NCBI RefSeq assembly: GCF_022430545.2
Contig: NZ_CP092488.2
Span: 868,001-932,000 of the forward strand
Direction: 5' to 3'
Length of the DNA: 64,000 nucleotides
DNA from: Mycobacterium paraterrae
Lineage (GTDB): Bacteria > Actinomycetota > Actinomycetes > Mycobacteriales > Mycobacteriaceae
This document shows, piece by piece, positions 49,558 to 58,608 of this stretch. The notes under the pieces are model-generated. The model worked only from the letters and a program-made list of their open reading frames with translations. It ran no database searches and was not told the origin of the DNA. Within the stretch, counting starts at the first letter, position 1; each line of letters begins with the position of its first letter. The translations under genes were made by a program, and so were the position numbers.

Positions 49558-49977
49558 ATGACAACCATCGGTGGAGCCGCGCTTGCCGTGGCGGTGGCAG
49601 CCGTGACCGCGACCGCCACCGCGGCGCCGTCGTTGGCCGACGACCCGGTTGCCCACGACGTCAGGTATGTCGTCACCGCGGCGAACCCGATCTGGGCCGA
49701 CATCTACTACCTCGACCAGCAGCCGCCGAAGTACTCCGACTACAGCCACAATCCGTACCAGTACACGCCCAACGTGCAGGCCGACATCGGTCCAGGGCAT
49801 CCGTGGACGTCACCGCCGGTGATGCTCACCGACCCCAACAACTACGCCATGGTCGTGGTCAGCACCGGCACCGAACCCGGCACCCCGATGTTCCACTGCG
49901 CATTGGTCGTCGACGGAAAGGTCGTCGTATCCAACGACGGCCCCAAGGGCACGCTCTGTTCGCTGCGCTCCTGGTGA
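49558..49977 (+). CDS. Secreted MmpS-like protein
   Basis: 139 residues with a signal sequence ending near 'AAPSLADDP'. The mature part 'VRYVVTAANPIWADIYYLDQQPP', 'HPWTSPPVMLTDPNNYAMVVVSTG', 'FHCALVVDGKVVVSNDGPKGTLCSLRSW' has the strand order and two C-terminal Cys of MmpS lipid-export partners, though no MmpL is adjacent. Good ribosome site GGAGGA before the ATG at 49558. Convergent with the TetR gene (gap of 5). Confidence 0.7.
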   Translation: MTTIGGAALAVAVAAVTATATAAPSLADDPVAHDVRYVVTAANPIWADIYYLDQQPPKYSDYSHNPYQYTPNVQADIGPGHPWTSPPVMLTDPNNYAMVVVSTGTEPGTPMFHCALVVDGKVVVSNDGPKGTLCSLRSW

Positions 49978-49982
49978 GCGCG

Positions 49983-50573
49983 CTAGATTTGCGGATCTCC
50001 CTCGAGGTTGCGCAGGTAGGCCTCGACGATCTCGATGGTCTCGCGGTGGCCGGCGGACATGTCGAGGGCCTGCTCGATCACCAGAACGCGGGACACGCTG
50101 GTCATCAGCACCGACCACACCAGCGGCGGGAATGTCGCCGGGTCGACCCCGTAACCCTCCAGGATCGTCGTCAGCGCCTTGCGTTGCTCCTCGCGAAAAC
50201 GCTCGGCGTAATAGGCGATTTCGGCTTTCAATGCTTTCCGGTGGTTGGCCAGCGCGATGAACTCCATCGTGATTGCGGTGGCCGCCGGGTCGGTGCTGAA
50301 CCGCCACAGCGCCCACAACGGCTGCGGCGCCCGCAGCATCTGCGCCTGCACTTCAAGCCCTTCTTCGGCGCGGCGACGAAACGCCGCCAGGAACAGCTCG
50401 TCCATGTTGCGGAAGTAGTAGTGCACCAGTTGCGGCTTGAGCTCGGCCCGTTCGGCGACGCGGCGCGAAGTCACTGCGGCATAACCCTCTTCGAGCATCA
50501 GTTGCTCGGCGGCGTCGAGCAGCACCCCGCGGTTCTTGGCGTCCGGGGCGCCGATCCTGCGGGCCGAAGTCAT
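49983..50573 (-). CDS. TetR-family regulator 1
   Basis: 196 residues. HTH 'AAEQLMLEEGYAAVTSRRVAERAELKPQLVHYYFRNMDELFLAAF' near residues 18-62, then an all-helical ligand domain. ATG at 50573. Divergent from P450-1; the gap contains TTAGC/GCTAA (50656-50670). It may control P450-1 and, through the ATTCTC palindromes, the amidohydrolase operon and the MmpS-like gene; no direct evidence. Confidence 0.88.
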   Translation of the reverse strand: MTSARRIGAPDAKNRGVLLDAAEQLMLEEGYAAVTSRRVAERAELKPQLVHYYFRNMDELFLAAFRRRAEEGLEVQAQMLRAPQPLWALWRFSTDPAATAITMEFIALANHRKALKAEIAYYAERFREEQRKALTTILEGYGVDPATFPPLVWSVLMTSVSRVLVIEQALDMSAGHRETIEIVEAYLRNLEGDPQI

Positions 50574-50655
50574 GCCGTTGTTCCACACTCTCGACGAAAT
50601 TTGCTGAACATGAACGATCGTAGCGTCGGGCCGCCTTCTCGCCTTGACCACGACA

Positions 50656-50670
50656 TTAGCGCCATGCTAA
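50656..50670. promoter_or_regulatory. Possible operator TTAGCGCCATGCTAA between TetR 1 and P450-1
   Basis: Perfect inverted repeat TTAGC/GCTAA with a 5-base spacer, in the 205-base divergent region. Its half-sites resemble those at 49468-49483. Confidence 0.45.
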
Positions 50671-50778
50671 GCAGGTGCTCAGCAAGTTCCGCTTATTTGC
50701 CGAATTCAGTCCCGGGCGGCATGGCATCTGGCCGCCCACACACCACGGGTAAAACAGCCTCGGGAGGCGCGTAACACC

Positions 50779-52074
50779 ATGAGCACCTACGACACGATCG
50801 ACTTCTTCACCGACCCGTCGCTGGTTCCCGACCCGCACCCCTACTTCGATTACCTGCGCAGCCAAAACCCGGTGCACAAACTGCCCCACCACAACGTCGT
50901 CGCGGTGACGGGGTGGGAAGAGGCCAACGCGGTCTACAAAGACCCGGAGACCTTCTCTAATTGCGTTGCGCTCGGCGGGCCGTTTCCGCCGCTGCCGTTC
51001 GAGGTCGACTGTGAGGATCTCACCGCGCACGTCGAGGCACACCGCAGCCAGTTCCCGATGTTCGAGCACATGGTCACCATGGACCCGCCCGACCACACCA
51101 AGGCACGGTCGATCCTGAGCCGGTTGCTCACGCCGAGCCGGCTGAAGGAGAACGAGGAGTTCATGTGGCGGTTGGCCGACCGTCAGCTCGACGAATTCCT
51201 GGGCAACGGCGAGTGCGAGTTCATCGCCGAATACTCAAAGCCGTTCGCCACCTTGGTGATCGCGGACCTGCTGGGCGTCCCGGAGGAAGACCACAAGCAG
51301 TTCCGAACGGTGCTGGGCGCCGATCGTCCCGGTGCGCGGGTGGGCGCCCTGGACCTCGAATCGGTCGGGGTCAATCCGCTGGAGTGGCTCGACGACAAGT
51401 TCTGCTCCTACATCGAGGATCGCCGCAGCTCCCCGCGCGACGACGTGCTGACGTCGTTGGCGACGGCCAAGTATCCCGACGGTTCCACGCCGGAAGTCAT
51501 CGAGGTAAGCCGTTCGGCGACATTCCTTTTCGCCGCGGGGCAGGAGACCACGGCTAAGTTGCTGTCGGCCGCGCTGCAGGCGATCGGCGATCGGCCCGAA
51601 GTTCAGCAGCGCCTTCGCGAGGACCGCAGCCTGATCCCCGCGTTCATCGAGGAGTCGCTGCGGATGGAGAGCCCGGTCAAGAGCGACTCGCGGCTCGCCT
51701 TGCGGTCGGCCACCATCGGCGGTGTCGACATCCCGGTCGGCACCATCGTGATGATCCTTCCCGGTGCGGCCAACCGCGACCCGCGGCGATTCGAGGACCC
51801 ACACGAATTCCGGATCGACCGCAAAAACGTCCGCGAGCACATGGCGTTCGCCCGCGGCGTGCACTCCTGCCCGGGCGCACCGCTGGCGCGTGTCGAAGGC
51901 CGCGTCTCGATCGAGCGCATCCTCGACCGGATGTCCGACATCTCCATCAGCGAGACACAGCATGGCCCAATCGACCAGCGCCGCTACACCTTCGAGCCGA
52001 CCTACATCCTGCGGGGCCTGTCGGATTTGCACCTGACGTTCACGCCGCGGCCCGCACTGGCGCCGGTGGGCTGA
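50779..52074 (+). CDS. Cytochrome P450, family unassigned (P450-1)
   Basis: 431 residues. I-helix 'LFAAGQETTAKLL', ExxR 'ESLR', and heme-binding 'FARGVHSCPGAPLAR' with Cys near residue 364. Soluble bacterial class I enzyme needing ferredoxin and reductase; FprB elsewhere in the window is a candidate donor. Substrate unknown. ATG at 50779. Convergent with P450-2. Confidence 0.93.
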   Translation: MSTYDTIDFFTDPSLVPDPHPYFDYLRSQNPVHKLPHHNVVAVTGWEEANAVYKDPETFSNCVALGGPFPPLPFEVDCEDLTAHVEAHRSQFPMFEHMVTMDPPDHTKARSILSRLLTPSRLKENEEFMWRLADRQLDEFLGNGECEFIAEYSKPFATLVIADLLGVPEEDHKQFRTVLGADRPGARVGALDLESVGVNPLEWLDDKFCSYIEDRRSSPRDDVLTSLATAKYPDGSTPEVIEVSRSATFLFAAGQETTAKLLSAALQAIGDRPEVQQRLREDRSLIPAFIEESLRMESPVKSDSRLALRSATIGGVDIPVGTIVMILPGAANRDPRRFEDPHEFRIDRKNVREHMAFARGVHSCPGAPLARVEGRVSIERILDRMSDISISETQHGPIDQRRYTFEPTYILRGLSDLHLTFTPRPALAPVG

Positions 52075-52092
52075 TCGCAAAATTTGGTTCCA

Positions 52093-53295
52093 CTACCCGG
52101 TGAACACGGGTAGGCGGGCCCAGCCGCGAACACTGGCGGTGTGTGCCCGTTCGGCGTTGGCGTAGTCGACATCCCAGTCGGGCCACCGGGTGAGCACCTC
52201 TTCGAAGGCCACCCTGGCTTCCAGTCGGGCCAGCGCCGAACCCAGGCAGAAATGCAGGCCCTGCCCGAAACTCAGGTGGCTGCCGCGCCGGTGGATGTCG
52301 AATCGGTCGGCATCGGGAAACTGAGACTCGTCACGATTCGCAGAGGCGTTGAGCAGCAACATGAATGACCCCTCCGGAATCGTGCGGTCGTAGAGCTCCG
52401 CGTCGTGCGCGACGTAGCGGGCCTGCACCGGCGACGGCGGCTCGTAGCGCAACGACTCCTCGATGGCGCCGGGTATCAGCGACCGGTCGGCCACCAGCTC
52501 TCGGCGTTGGTCGGGGTGGTCGGACAGCAGTTGCGCCATGAAGCCGATCAATCGAGTCGTGGTCTCGTTGCCGGCGCCGGCGATCATCGCGGTGTAGGAG
52601 AGCACCTCGGTGCGCGACAGGGGCCGACGGGTGCCGTCGGCCTCCTCGATCTCCGCGGCGAGTAGTTCGGTCATCAGGTCGTCGGAGGGATGCTCGGCAC
52701 GGTATTCAATGAATTCGGCGAACATCGTAATGGTGTCTTCGAAAATCTTCTGGCTCACCGCCTCTGGTCCCGCGCCCTTGGTGACGTCGATGAACGCGCC
52801 GTTGCGATCCCGGATGGCGGCTTGGTGCTCTTCCGGAATGCCCAACAGGTAACCGATCGTCCGCATCGGGAGCACCGCGCCGAGGTCGGCGATGAAATCG
52901 AATCCCTGGGAGCCGACCAGGGGATCCAGCTCACCGATGCAGAAGTCACGGACGAGGGACTCGACGGCGAGCATTCGCCGCGGGGTGAATACCTTCGACA
53001 GCAACTTGCGATGCAGGTCGTGTAGCGGCGGGTCTTCGAACAGCAGAATGCCCGGCGGCACTTCGATGTTGTTGAACAAGATGTCGGCCGTGGTGCCTCG
53101 ACCGCTGCGATACGTCTGCCAGTTGTGCAGCTCGCGGGCCACGTCGTGATAGCGGCTCAGCGCGAAGAAGTTGTACTTCTCGTTGTAATACAGCGGTGCT
53201 TCTTCGCGCATCCGCTTCCACACCGGATAGGGATCGTCGTCGATATCGGGATCGTAGGGGTCGTAATACAATTCGACGGTTTCGGTGTCTGGCAT
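52093..53295 (-). CDS. Cytochrome P450, family unassigned (P450-2)
   Basis: 400 residues. I-helix 'MIAGAGNETTTRLIG', ExxR 'ESLRYEPP', and heme loop 'FGQGLHFCLGSALAR' with Cys near residue 350. Differs clearly from P450-1 and has the more usual AGxET. Lies 16 bases downstream of TetR 2 on the same strand, so it is likely in its operon. ATG at 53295 with GAAGGG upstream. Confidence 0.93.
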   Translation of the reverse strand: MPDTETVELYYDPYDPDIDDDPYPVWKRMREEAPLYYNEKYNFFALSRYHDVARELHNWQTYRSGRGTTADILFNNIEVPPGILLFEDPPLHDLHRKLLSKVFTPRRMLAVESLVRDFCIGELDPLVGSQGFDFIADLGAVLPMRTIGYLLGIPEEHQAAIRDRNGAFIDVTKGAGPEAVSQKIFEDTITMFAEFIEYRAEHPSDDLMTELLAAEIEEADGTRRPLSRTEVLSYTAMIAGAGNETTTRLIGFMAQLLSDHPDQRRELVADRSLIPGAIEESLRYEPPSPVQARYVAHDAELYDRTIPEGSFMLLLNASANRDESQFPDADRFDIHRRGSHLSFGQGLHFCLGSALARLEARVAFEEVLTRWPDWDVDYANAERAHTASVRGWARLPVFTG

Positions 53296-53311
53296 GTGCT
53301 GTCGGGACCCT

Positions 53312-53965
53312 TCAATCGTTGCGGTGCAGGAAGCCGTGCAGGATCGCCTGCACGAGCTCGTCGATAATCACTTCTCGCGACGGCGGCGTGACGCCGAAGT
53401 AGGTCGATCGCAGCGCCGCCATGCCGGCGATCATCGCGACCGTGGAGTGCGCCGGCAGGTCGGGGTGATCCGACTGCAGCCCGCGAATATTCATGCCCTC
53501 GGCGCTGATTCGGCCCAGCACCTGCAGCGCCCGCTTGACGTCGTCGATCCCCGCCTCGGCCAACTCCTCGTCGCTCAGCGCCTCGGCGGCCATCAGGGTC
53601 AGCAGCAGACCCCGATGTTCGACGAACAGGTCGTAGAGCTGACCGACGAAGTGGCCGGCAAGCTCCTCCTCGACGGCCTCGGCGTGGTTGACCGACTGCC
53701 AGGTGCTACCGAACTCATCGATGAAGCTGGTGAAAGGCAGCACCAGCGCCTCCCGGAACAGTGCGGCCTTGCTGCCGAAATTCCGGAACAGCAGGTGCTC
53801 GGTAACGCCTGCCGCCAAAGCGATTTCGCGGGTGGTGGTGCTGCGATAGTCCTGGCGGCCGAACAGCTCGCGAGCAGCATCGAGCAAGAGCCGACGCGGC
53901 TCGCCACGCTGCCGTCGTAGGGGCGCGGCGGCGGTGCGCGGTTTGGCAGCTGATCGCTGAGACAC
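53312..53965 (-). CDS. TetR-family regulator 2
   Basis: 217 residues. HTH 'AARELFGRQDYRSTTTREIALAAGVTEHLLFRNFGSKAALFREAL'. I chose the GTG at 53965; a TTG at 53992 would put the first operator inside the gene. Autoregulated by the two GGATAG sites just upstream, which also control the peptide-AveC-reductase operon on the other strand. Operon with P450-2. Confidence 0.87.
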   Translation of the reverse strand: MSQRSAAKPRTAAAPLRRQRGEPRRLLLDAARELFGRQDYRSTTTREIALAAGVTEHLLFRNFGSKAALFREALVLPFTSFIDEFGSTWQSVNHAEAVEEELAGHFVGQLYDLFVEHRGLLLTLMAAEALSDEELAEAGIDDVKRALQVLGRISAEGMNIRGLQSDHPDLPAHSTVAMIAGMAALRSTYFGVTPPSREVIIDELVQAILHGFLHRND

Positions 53966-53972
53966 GAATTGA

Positions 53973-54012
53973 GGATAGTATGTGCTATCCAATTAGGATA
54001 GTATTCACTACC
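53973..54012. promoter_or_regulatory. Tandem operators in the TetR 2/AveC divergent region
   Basis: Site 1 is a perfect inverted repeat GGATAG/CTATCC (53973-53978 and 53985-53990, 6-base spacer). Site 2 begins GGATAG at 53996 and continues through CTACC, a near copy missing one base. Centres are about 23 bases apart. Located immediately upstream of both starts, as for a divergent autoregulated TetR pair. Confidence 0.7.
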
Positions 54013-54048
54013 TAAAGAGCCGATGAAGTCTCGAAAAGGATGGTCCAC

Positions 54049-54141
54049 GTGGGCGCTCTGATCATGCTGGGCACGTTGTTCGGATTGGTGGTGCTGATCT
54101 TCGGCCTGGTGCTGCGGTTCGACCCGGAAGCTCGCCGATGA
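54049..54141 (+). CDS. 30-residue single-helix membrane peptide
   Basis: GTG start at 54049 with AAAGGA 8 bases upstream; product 'VGALIMLGTLFGLVVLIFGLVLRFDPEARR'. One transmembrane helix and a basic C-terminus. The stop overlaps the AveC-like gene (ATGA), so the two are translationally coupled, strong evidence that it is real. Role unknown; it may help insert or stabilise the next protein. Confidence 0.7.
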   Translation: MGALIMLGTLFGLVVLIFGLVLRFDPEARR

Positions 54142-54923
54142 GTGACCAGATGACTCCGGCCATTCAGGTGGGCAGCGCCTTCGCTCTCGTCGGCGGCGTC
54201 TCGTTCACCGCATTGGCCGTGTACTTGAGTGTTCGACAACGCCGCATGCATCCCCTTCTCCTGCTGTGTATTTCGGCGATGTCATTTTCGTGGATCGAGG
54301 CGCCCTACGACTGGGCGATGTATGCGCAGTTCCCCGCCGCCCTCCCCCGGATGCCGTCGTGGTGGCCGCTCAACATGACCTGGGGCGGACTCCCACTGTT
54401 CGTCCCGATCGGCTACATCTCGTACTTCGTGCTACCGGCCTTCACGGCCACCGCGCTCGGCCGATGGCTGATCAAGCGTTTCGGGTGGCGCCGGCCCCAG
54501 ACGTTGCTGACTGTCGGCCTGCTCGTCGGTTTTACCTGGGCACTGTTGTTCAACGGCTTCCTCGGCGCCAAACTCGGTGTCTTCTACTACGGCCGGGTCA
54601 TTCCGGGTCTGGCTATCCGCGAGGGGACCATTCACCAGTACCCGCTGTACGACGCGCTGGCCATGGCCATCCAGATGATGGTCTTCACCTACCTGCTGGG
54701 GCGAACCGACGGCGACGGACGCAACGTCCTTGAGATGTGGGCGGCCAAGCGGTCGAAGACCCCGCTGCAGGCGGCGACGCTGTCCGTCGTCGCAGTCATC
54801 TTGGTCGGAAACCTGCTCTACGGCGCCGTTTTCGCGCCTCATCTGATCACCAAGCTGGGCGGCTGGGTGAGCGTTGAGCCTCCAGGCCAGCTATTCCCCG
54901 GCATCCCGAATCAGCCGAAGTAG
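54138..54923 (+). CDS. AveC-like (spirocyclase family) membrane protein
   Basis: 261 residues with about six to seven transmembrane segments and the family-type stretches 'SWIEAPYDWAMYAQFPAALPRMPSWWPLNMTWGGLPLFVPIGYISYFVLPA' and 'YGRVIPGLAIREGTIHQYPLYDALAMAIQMMVFTYLLG'. AveC makes the spiroketal of avermectin in Streptomyces; mycobacterial relatives have unknown roles. Coupled to the 30-residue peptide upstream and followed 30 bases later by the reductase gene. Controlled by the tandem GGATAG operators. Confidence 0.75.
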   Translation: MSDQMTPAIQVGSAFALVGGVSFTALAVYLSVRQRRMHPLLLLCISAMSFSWIEAPYDWAMYAQFPAALPRMPSWWPLNMTWGGLPLFVPIGYISYFVLPAFTATALGRWLIKRFGWRRPQTLLTVGLLVGFTWALLFNGFLGAKLGVFYYGRVIPGLAIREGTIHQYPLYDALAMAIQMMVFTYLLGRTDGDGRNVLEMWAAKRSKTPLQAATLSVVAVILVGNLLYGAVFAPHLITKLGGWVSVEPPGQLFPGIPNQPK

Positions 54924-54953
54924 GCAGCGTCATCAAGGCAAGGAGAAATACCC

Positions 54954-56054
54954 ATGACACATCAGCATCGCGTCGTCGTCTGGGCCACCGGCGGCATCGG
55001 ATCGATCGCCATTCGCGCCATCCAGCGCCGGCCCGACCTCGAACTCGTTGGCGTGTGGGTGCATTCGCCCGAGAAGGTCGGCAAGGACGCCGGCGAACTT
55101 GCCAACGGTGAACCGATCGGCCTCGCCGCGACCGACGATGCCGACGCGTTGATGGCCCTGAAGCCCGACTGCGTCATCTACGCCGCGAGCGGCCCGGAGC
55201 GCGACGCCCTGGCCATCCCGGACTACGTAAAACTACTCGAAGCGGGCCTCAACGTGGTCACGACCAGCACCACCCGACTGGTCAATCCACACCTGTACGA
55301 GCCGGCGGAATGGCGCGATCAACTCGCCGCGGCGGCCAAGCAGGGTCAGGCATCGCTGTACGCCTCGGGCATCGAACCCGGCTTCGCCGCCGATTACCTG
55401 CCGCTGGTGCTGTCAACCCAGTCGTCGCAGATCGAGAAGATCCATGCTTTCGAGATCGGGTTGTACGACGACTACGGCGTGCCCGACATCATGATCAACG
55501 GACTGGGCTTCGGCCAACCGTTGGACTATCAGCCGTGGATCAGCTACCCCGGCGCCATCGCGGGCGAATGGCAGGGTCAGATCCGGCTGGTCGCCGACGC
55601 ACTCGGGGTCGAATTGCAAGAAGTGCGTGAGGGTTTCGACCGCGCCGCGACCGACCGAACGCTGGACGTCGCCATGGGGACCGTCGAGGCCGGGACGTGT
55701 GGGGCCATCCGCATGCAGGCGATCGGCGTGGTCGACGACCGTGAAGCGATCGTCATCGAGCACGTCACCCGGTTGGCCCACGACGTTGCGCCGGATTGGC
55801 CGACCGGCATCGGCGACCTGTCCTACCGCGTGAAGATCACTGGCGATCCGGACATCGACTGCACGCTCGCGGCGACACTGCGCGACCCGCAGCGGGCCGG
55901 GATCGCGGGGATGACGTCCGGCGCGGGCGCGATGGTGGCGACCGCAATGCGGGTGGTCAACGCCGTACCGTATGTCGTTGCCGCAGAACCGGGTTTGCTC
56001 AGTTCGGTGGATTTGCCGCTGACGATCCCGCGCAATGCCTTCGTAACGCGGTGA
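54954..56054 (+). CDS. DapB-fold NAD(P)-dependent dehydrogenase/reductase
   Basis: 366 residues. N-terminal Rossmann fold 'RVVVWATGGIGSIAIRAIQRRPDLELVGVWVHSPEKVGKDAGELANGEPIG' and 'CVIYAASG'. The C-terminal domain resembles 2,4-diaminopentanoate dehydrogenase-type proteins ('GIEPGFAADYLPLVL'). Many mycobacterial copies sit beside P450 and lipid genes, so the substrate is probably not dihydrodipicolinate. Good ribosome site AAGGAG before the ATG at 54954. Convergent with the next gene (gap of 1). Confidence 0.85.
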   Translation: MTHQHRVVVWATGGIGSIAIRAIQRRPDLELVGVWVHSPEKVGKDAGELANGEPIGLAATDDADALMALKPDCVIYAASGPERDALAIPDYVKLLEAGLNVVTTSTTRLVNPHLYEPAEWRDQLAAAAKQGQASLYASGIEPGFAADYLPLVLSTQSSQIEKIHAFEIGLYDDYGVPDIMINGLGFGQPLDYQPWISYPGAIAGEWQGQIRLVADALGVELQEVREGFDRAATDRTLDVAMGTVEAGTCGAIRMQAIGVVDDREAIVIEHVTRLAHDVAPDWPTGIGDLSYRVKITGDPDIDCTLAATLRDPQRAGIAGMTSGAGAMVATAMRVVNAVPYVVAAEPGLLSSVDLPLTIPRNAFVTR

Positions 56055-56055
56055 C

Positions 56056-56454
56056 TCAGGTGTCGGCGCGGGTCCAGAACGCGTGGCCTTCTTGCGCGAT
56101 GCAAATCAGGAACAGACCGTCGGGCGCCTGCGCGACATAGTTCATGAACGTGTGGCAGTCGGTGTTTTCTTCCTTGATGCCGGCCATCGGCGGTGAGCGG
56201 AACCAGCGCGGCTGGTACCGGCGGGGCGAACCGCAGAACATCAGTCGCCCGGGCTGGGTGGCGGGGGCGTAACTTCCGGAGACACCGAAGGCGTAGTAGG
56301 TGGTGTTCTCGCACGGGGCGCCCAGCACCATGTTTGGGGCGATGCCGGGCGTACAGGCCGGGTAGTCGCAGACGGTCGGCCCGGCTGCGGCCGTCGGCGG
56401 CACGAGTGCGCCGATTCCCATCAGCGCAGCGACCACTGCCACGACGTACCGCAC
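56056..56454 (-). CDS. Small secreted Cys-rich protein
   Basis: 132 residues. Signal sequence 'YVVAVVAALMGIGALVPPTAAAG', then six Cys ('VCDYPAC', 'PCENT', 'MFCGSP', 'DCHTF', 'LICIAQ') that could form three disulfides. No family recognised. Start taken as a GTG at 56454, directly before the signal sequence; weak ribosome site. Confidence 0.65.
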   Translation of the reverse strand: MRYVVAVVAALMGIGALVPPTAAAGPTVCDYPACTPGIAPNMVLGAPCENTTYYAFGVSGSYAPATQPGRLMFCGSPRRYQPRWFRSPPMAGIKEENTDCHTFMNYVAQAPDGLFLICIAQEGHAFWTRADT

Positions 56455-56613
56455 CAGGACATTTTGGCACGGGCGATACGAAAATTCTCTTCTTCGGATA
56501 ACTGAATTCACGGTTCCGCCGACGGCGTTCTCGCGCGCTCTCTGCGCACCGGGCCTGCAGCTTTGGGTGATAGCGTGGTTCTCCGTGTGCAGCCCGGAAC
56601 GAGCCCGAGACCA

Positions 56614-57339
56614 GTGACGGACTCCGACCGCGACCCCTCCAGCACGCAAGCCCCGGACCCGCTCGCGGAAGCAGAAGACGAGCTGGCTCGCGCCGAGGAG
56701 CGTGCCGCGGCGGCCCGCGCCCGGGCCGCCGAACTCCGCCGCGAAGCCGAAGCCGAGGCCGAATCCGGTGACGAGCCGACGGAGACTGACGACGACGAGG
56801 CACTCACGCCGGCACGTTGGCGACGGCGACCGCGATGGTCGCGGAAATTTCACCGGCCGTCGTGGAAAGCCACGGGCGTCGGCTTCGCGATCACGCTCGT
56901 GCTGGCCTCGCTGGCGGGCAGCGCTGTCATCGAGTGGCAGCACCGCGAGCTGATGCAACGCCAGCAGCGCGCGGTGGAGTACGCCACGGCGGCACGCGAC
57001 GAAGTCACCGAGCTGATGACGATCGATCCATCGCGCGCGGCGGAGAACCTGCAACGCACCATCGACGACTCCACCGGCGCGCTGAAGAGCCAACTCCAGG
57101 CGACGTCGGGCTACATGGTCAAGAATGCCCAAGATGCCCAGATCACCACGAAGGCCACTGTGACTGACGTCGCGGTCGAGTCGATGACCGGCAATTCCGC
57201 GGTCGTCCTGGTGGTGGCGAAGTCCGACACCGTCAACGCCGACAAATCTCAACGGCCGTCGGTGTTTTGGCGAATCAGTGTCAACATCGAGAGGGACGGG
57301 GATCGGCTCAAAATGTCGAAACTCGACTTTGTCCAATGA
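56614..57339 (+). CDS. Mce-associated membrane protein 1
   Basis: 241 residues. An acidic Ala/Glu-rich coiled-coil-like N-terminus ('EAEDELARAEERAAAARARAAELRREAEAEAE'), a single transmembrane segment ('GVGFAITLVLASLAGSAVIEW') and an exported SnoaL-like domain ('AVEYATAARDEVTELMTIDPSRAAENLQRTIDDSTGALKSQL', 'VFWRISVNIERDGDRLKMSKLDFV'). This is the Mce-associated (Mas) layout. Start uncertain; GTG at 56614 gives 'VTDSDRDPSS'; the GTG at 56587 and TTG at 56563 are possible. Coupled to the next gene. Confidence 0.82.
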   Translation: MTDSDRDPSSTQAPDPLAEAEDELARAEERAAAARARAAELRREAEAEAESGDEPTETDDDEALTPARWRRRPRWSRKFHRPSWKATGVGFAITLVLASLAGSAVIEWQHRELMQRQQRAVEYATAARDEVTELMTIDPSRAAENLQRTIDDSTGALKSQLQATSGYMVKNAQDAQITTKATVTDVAVESMTGNSAVVLVVAKSDTVNADKSQRPSVFWRISVNIERDGDRLKMSKLDFVQ

Positions 57340-57956
57340 GTTCCGAATCTTCGTCGCTCGACGACGACACCGTCGCGGAAGAGTCGGACGCGCAGGAAAC
57401 CGCCGCCGAATCCGGCATCGATTCATCGCCAGAGACCACCGGCGTGATCGACCGCGCGGTCACCAGCGTGCTGGTGCACTGGCGACCGGTTCTCCTGACG
57501 GCATCGGTCGTTGTCGCAGTGGGACTCGTCGTCACCCTGTTCTTCACCCGTTACCTGCCCGACCGAAAGATCGACGAGGCCGCAGCGCAGCGTGCAATAC
57601 AGGCCGCCTCGGACGGTGCCGTTGCGGCGCTGTCATATTCGAGCGACAGCATGGATCGCGACTTCACCAAGGCGCGGTCGCACCTGACTGGTGATTTCCT
57701 GGCTTATTACGACAAGTTCACCAAGGACTTCGTCGTGCCCGCGGTGCAGAAGAAGCAGCTCACACAGACCGCTGCGGTAGTGAGAGCGGCGGTGTCAGAA
57801 CTGCATCCGGACTCGGCCGTCGTCCTGCTTTTCCTGAACGAGACCACCGTCAGCAAGGACAAACCACAACCGCTGATCACCCCGAGCGGCGTGCGGATCA
57901 CGCTGACAAAAGTCGGTGGTTCGTGGCTGATTTCCAAATTGGATCCGGTGGTCTGA
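57336..57956 (+). CDS. Mce-associated membrane protein 2
   Basis: 206 residues. An acidic N-terminus, one transmembrane segment ('PVLLTASVVVAVGLVVTLFF') and the same exported domain ('SSDSMDRDFTKARSHLTGDFLAYYDKFTKDFVVPAVQKKQ', 'GVRITLTKVGGSWLISKLDPV'). ATG at 57336 overlaps the stop of protein 1 (ATGA). On the strand opposite the mce genes, unlike the usual arrangement where they follow mceF. Confidence 0.85.
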   Translation: MSSESSSLDDDTVAEESDAQETAAESGIDSSPETTGVIDRAVTSVLVHWRPVLLTASVVVAVGLVVTLFFTRYLPDRKIDEAAAQRAIQAASDGAVAALSYSSDSMDRDFTKARSHLTGDFLAYYDKFTKDFVVPAVQKKQLTQTAAVVRAAVSELHPDSAVVLLFLNETTVSKDKPQPLITPSGVRITLTKVGGSWLISKLDPVV

Positions 57957-58056
57957 CCAGCACAACCTTCTCGTCCGAAGCCGTGTCGGCCGACACCGTG
58001 CGGTGTTAGTCTCATCTGGCGAGAATGCCGCTACCGGTGGCCTCGAGGAGTAGACG

Positions 58057-58584
58057 ATGCGACCACGTGAAACCGCTGTCCTAGCAACGCTGTTGGCTAC
58101 CACAGCCATCGGTGTTCTGGGTCCCGCATCCACGGCCCGGGCCTACACAAAGGAAGACATCGCGATCAACGGGACCTACCGCGTCACGTCGATCGGTAAC
58201 TGGGCCAAGATCAACGATCAGTACAACGGGGAGCCGACGACGGTCCAGACCTGGACGCTCAGCTCGACCTGCTCTAGCTATCAAGAATGCGACGGCACGC
58301 TGAAAAGCGACGAGGGCTGGTCAACCCATCTCTACCTACGTGATGGCTCCGTCTGGTTAGCAAAACATGAAGTTCCGAACTGGGAACGTTGCCAAGACGG
58401 CACCGCGTTCACCGGCAAGCAGACCTTCACTTTTTATCCCGTCGATCCCGACGGTAGCGGTGACCTCAAACTTGGATCACCGGTGATGGCCGGTAAGAAC
58501 AAGACAACCGGACCGAGTGGCGCCTGCGGGCAGAACCAATGGCTCAACATCGAGATGCCGATGCGCCTGGACAAGATCGGCTGA
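58057..58584 (+). CDS. Secreted protein of about 175 residues
   Basis: Signal sequence 'TAVLATLLATTAIGVLGPASTARAY', then 'NGTYRVTSIGNWAKINDQYNGEPTTVQTWTLSSTCSSYQECDGTL' and 'NQWLNIEMPMRLDKIG'. Four Cys may pair. Resembles secreted proteins found beside mce loci in mycobacteria, but I do not recognise a family. ATG at 58057; the stop is 24 bases from mceF's. Confidence 0.8.
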   Translation: MRPRETAVLATLLATTAIGVLGPASTARAYTKEDIAINGTYRVTSIGNWAKINDQYNGEPTTVQTWTLSSTCSSYQECDGTLKSDEGWSTHLYLRDGSVWLAKHEVPNWERCQDGTAFTGKQTFTFYPVDPDGSGDLKLGSPVMAGKNKTTGPSGACGQNQWLNIEMPMRLDKIG

Positions 58585-58608
58585 TCGGCCGTCGTCTGGT
58601 GGCCGACG

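Noticed and set aside
50640..50700. Further operator AAGC...GCTC near P450-1
   Set aside because: Only short imperfect symmetry (GCTAAGC/GCTCAGC); not better than chance.
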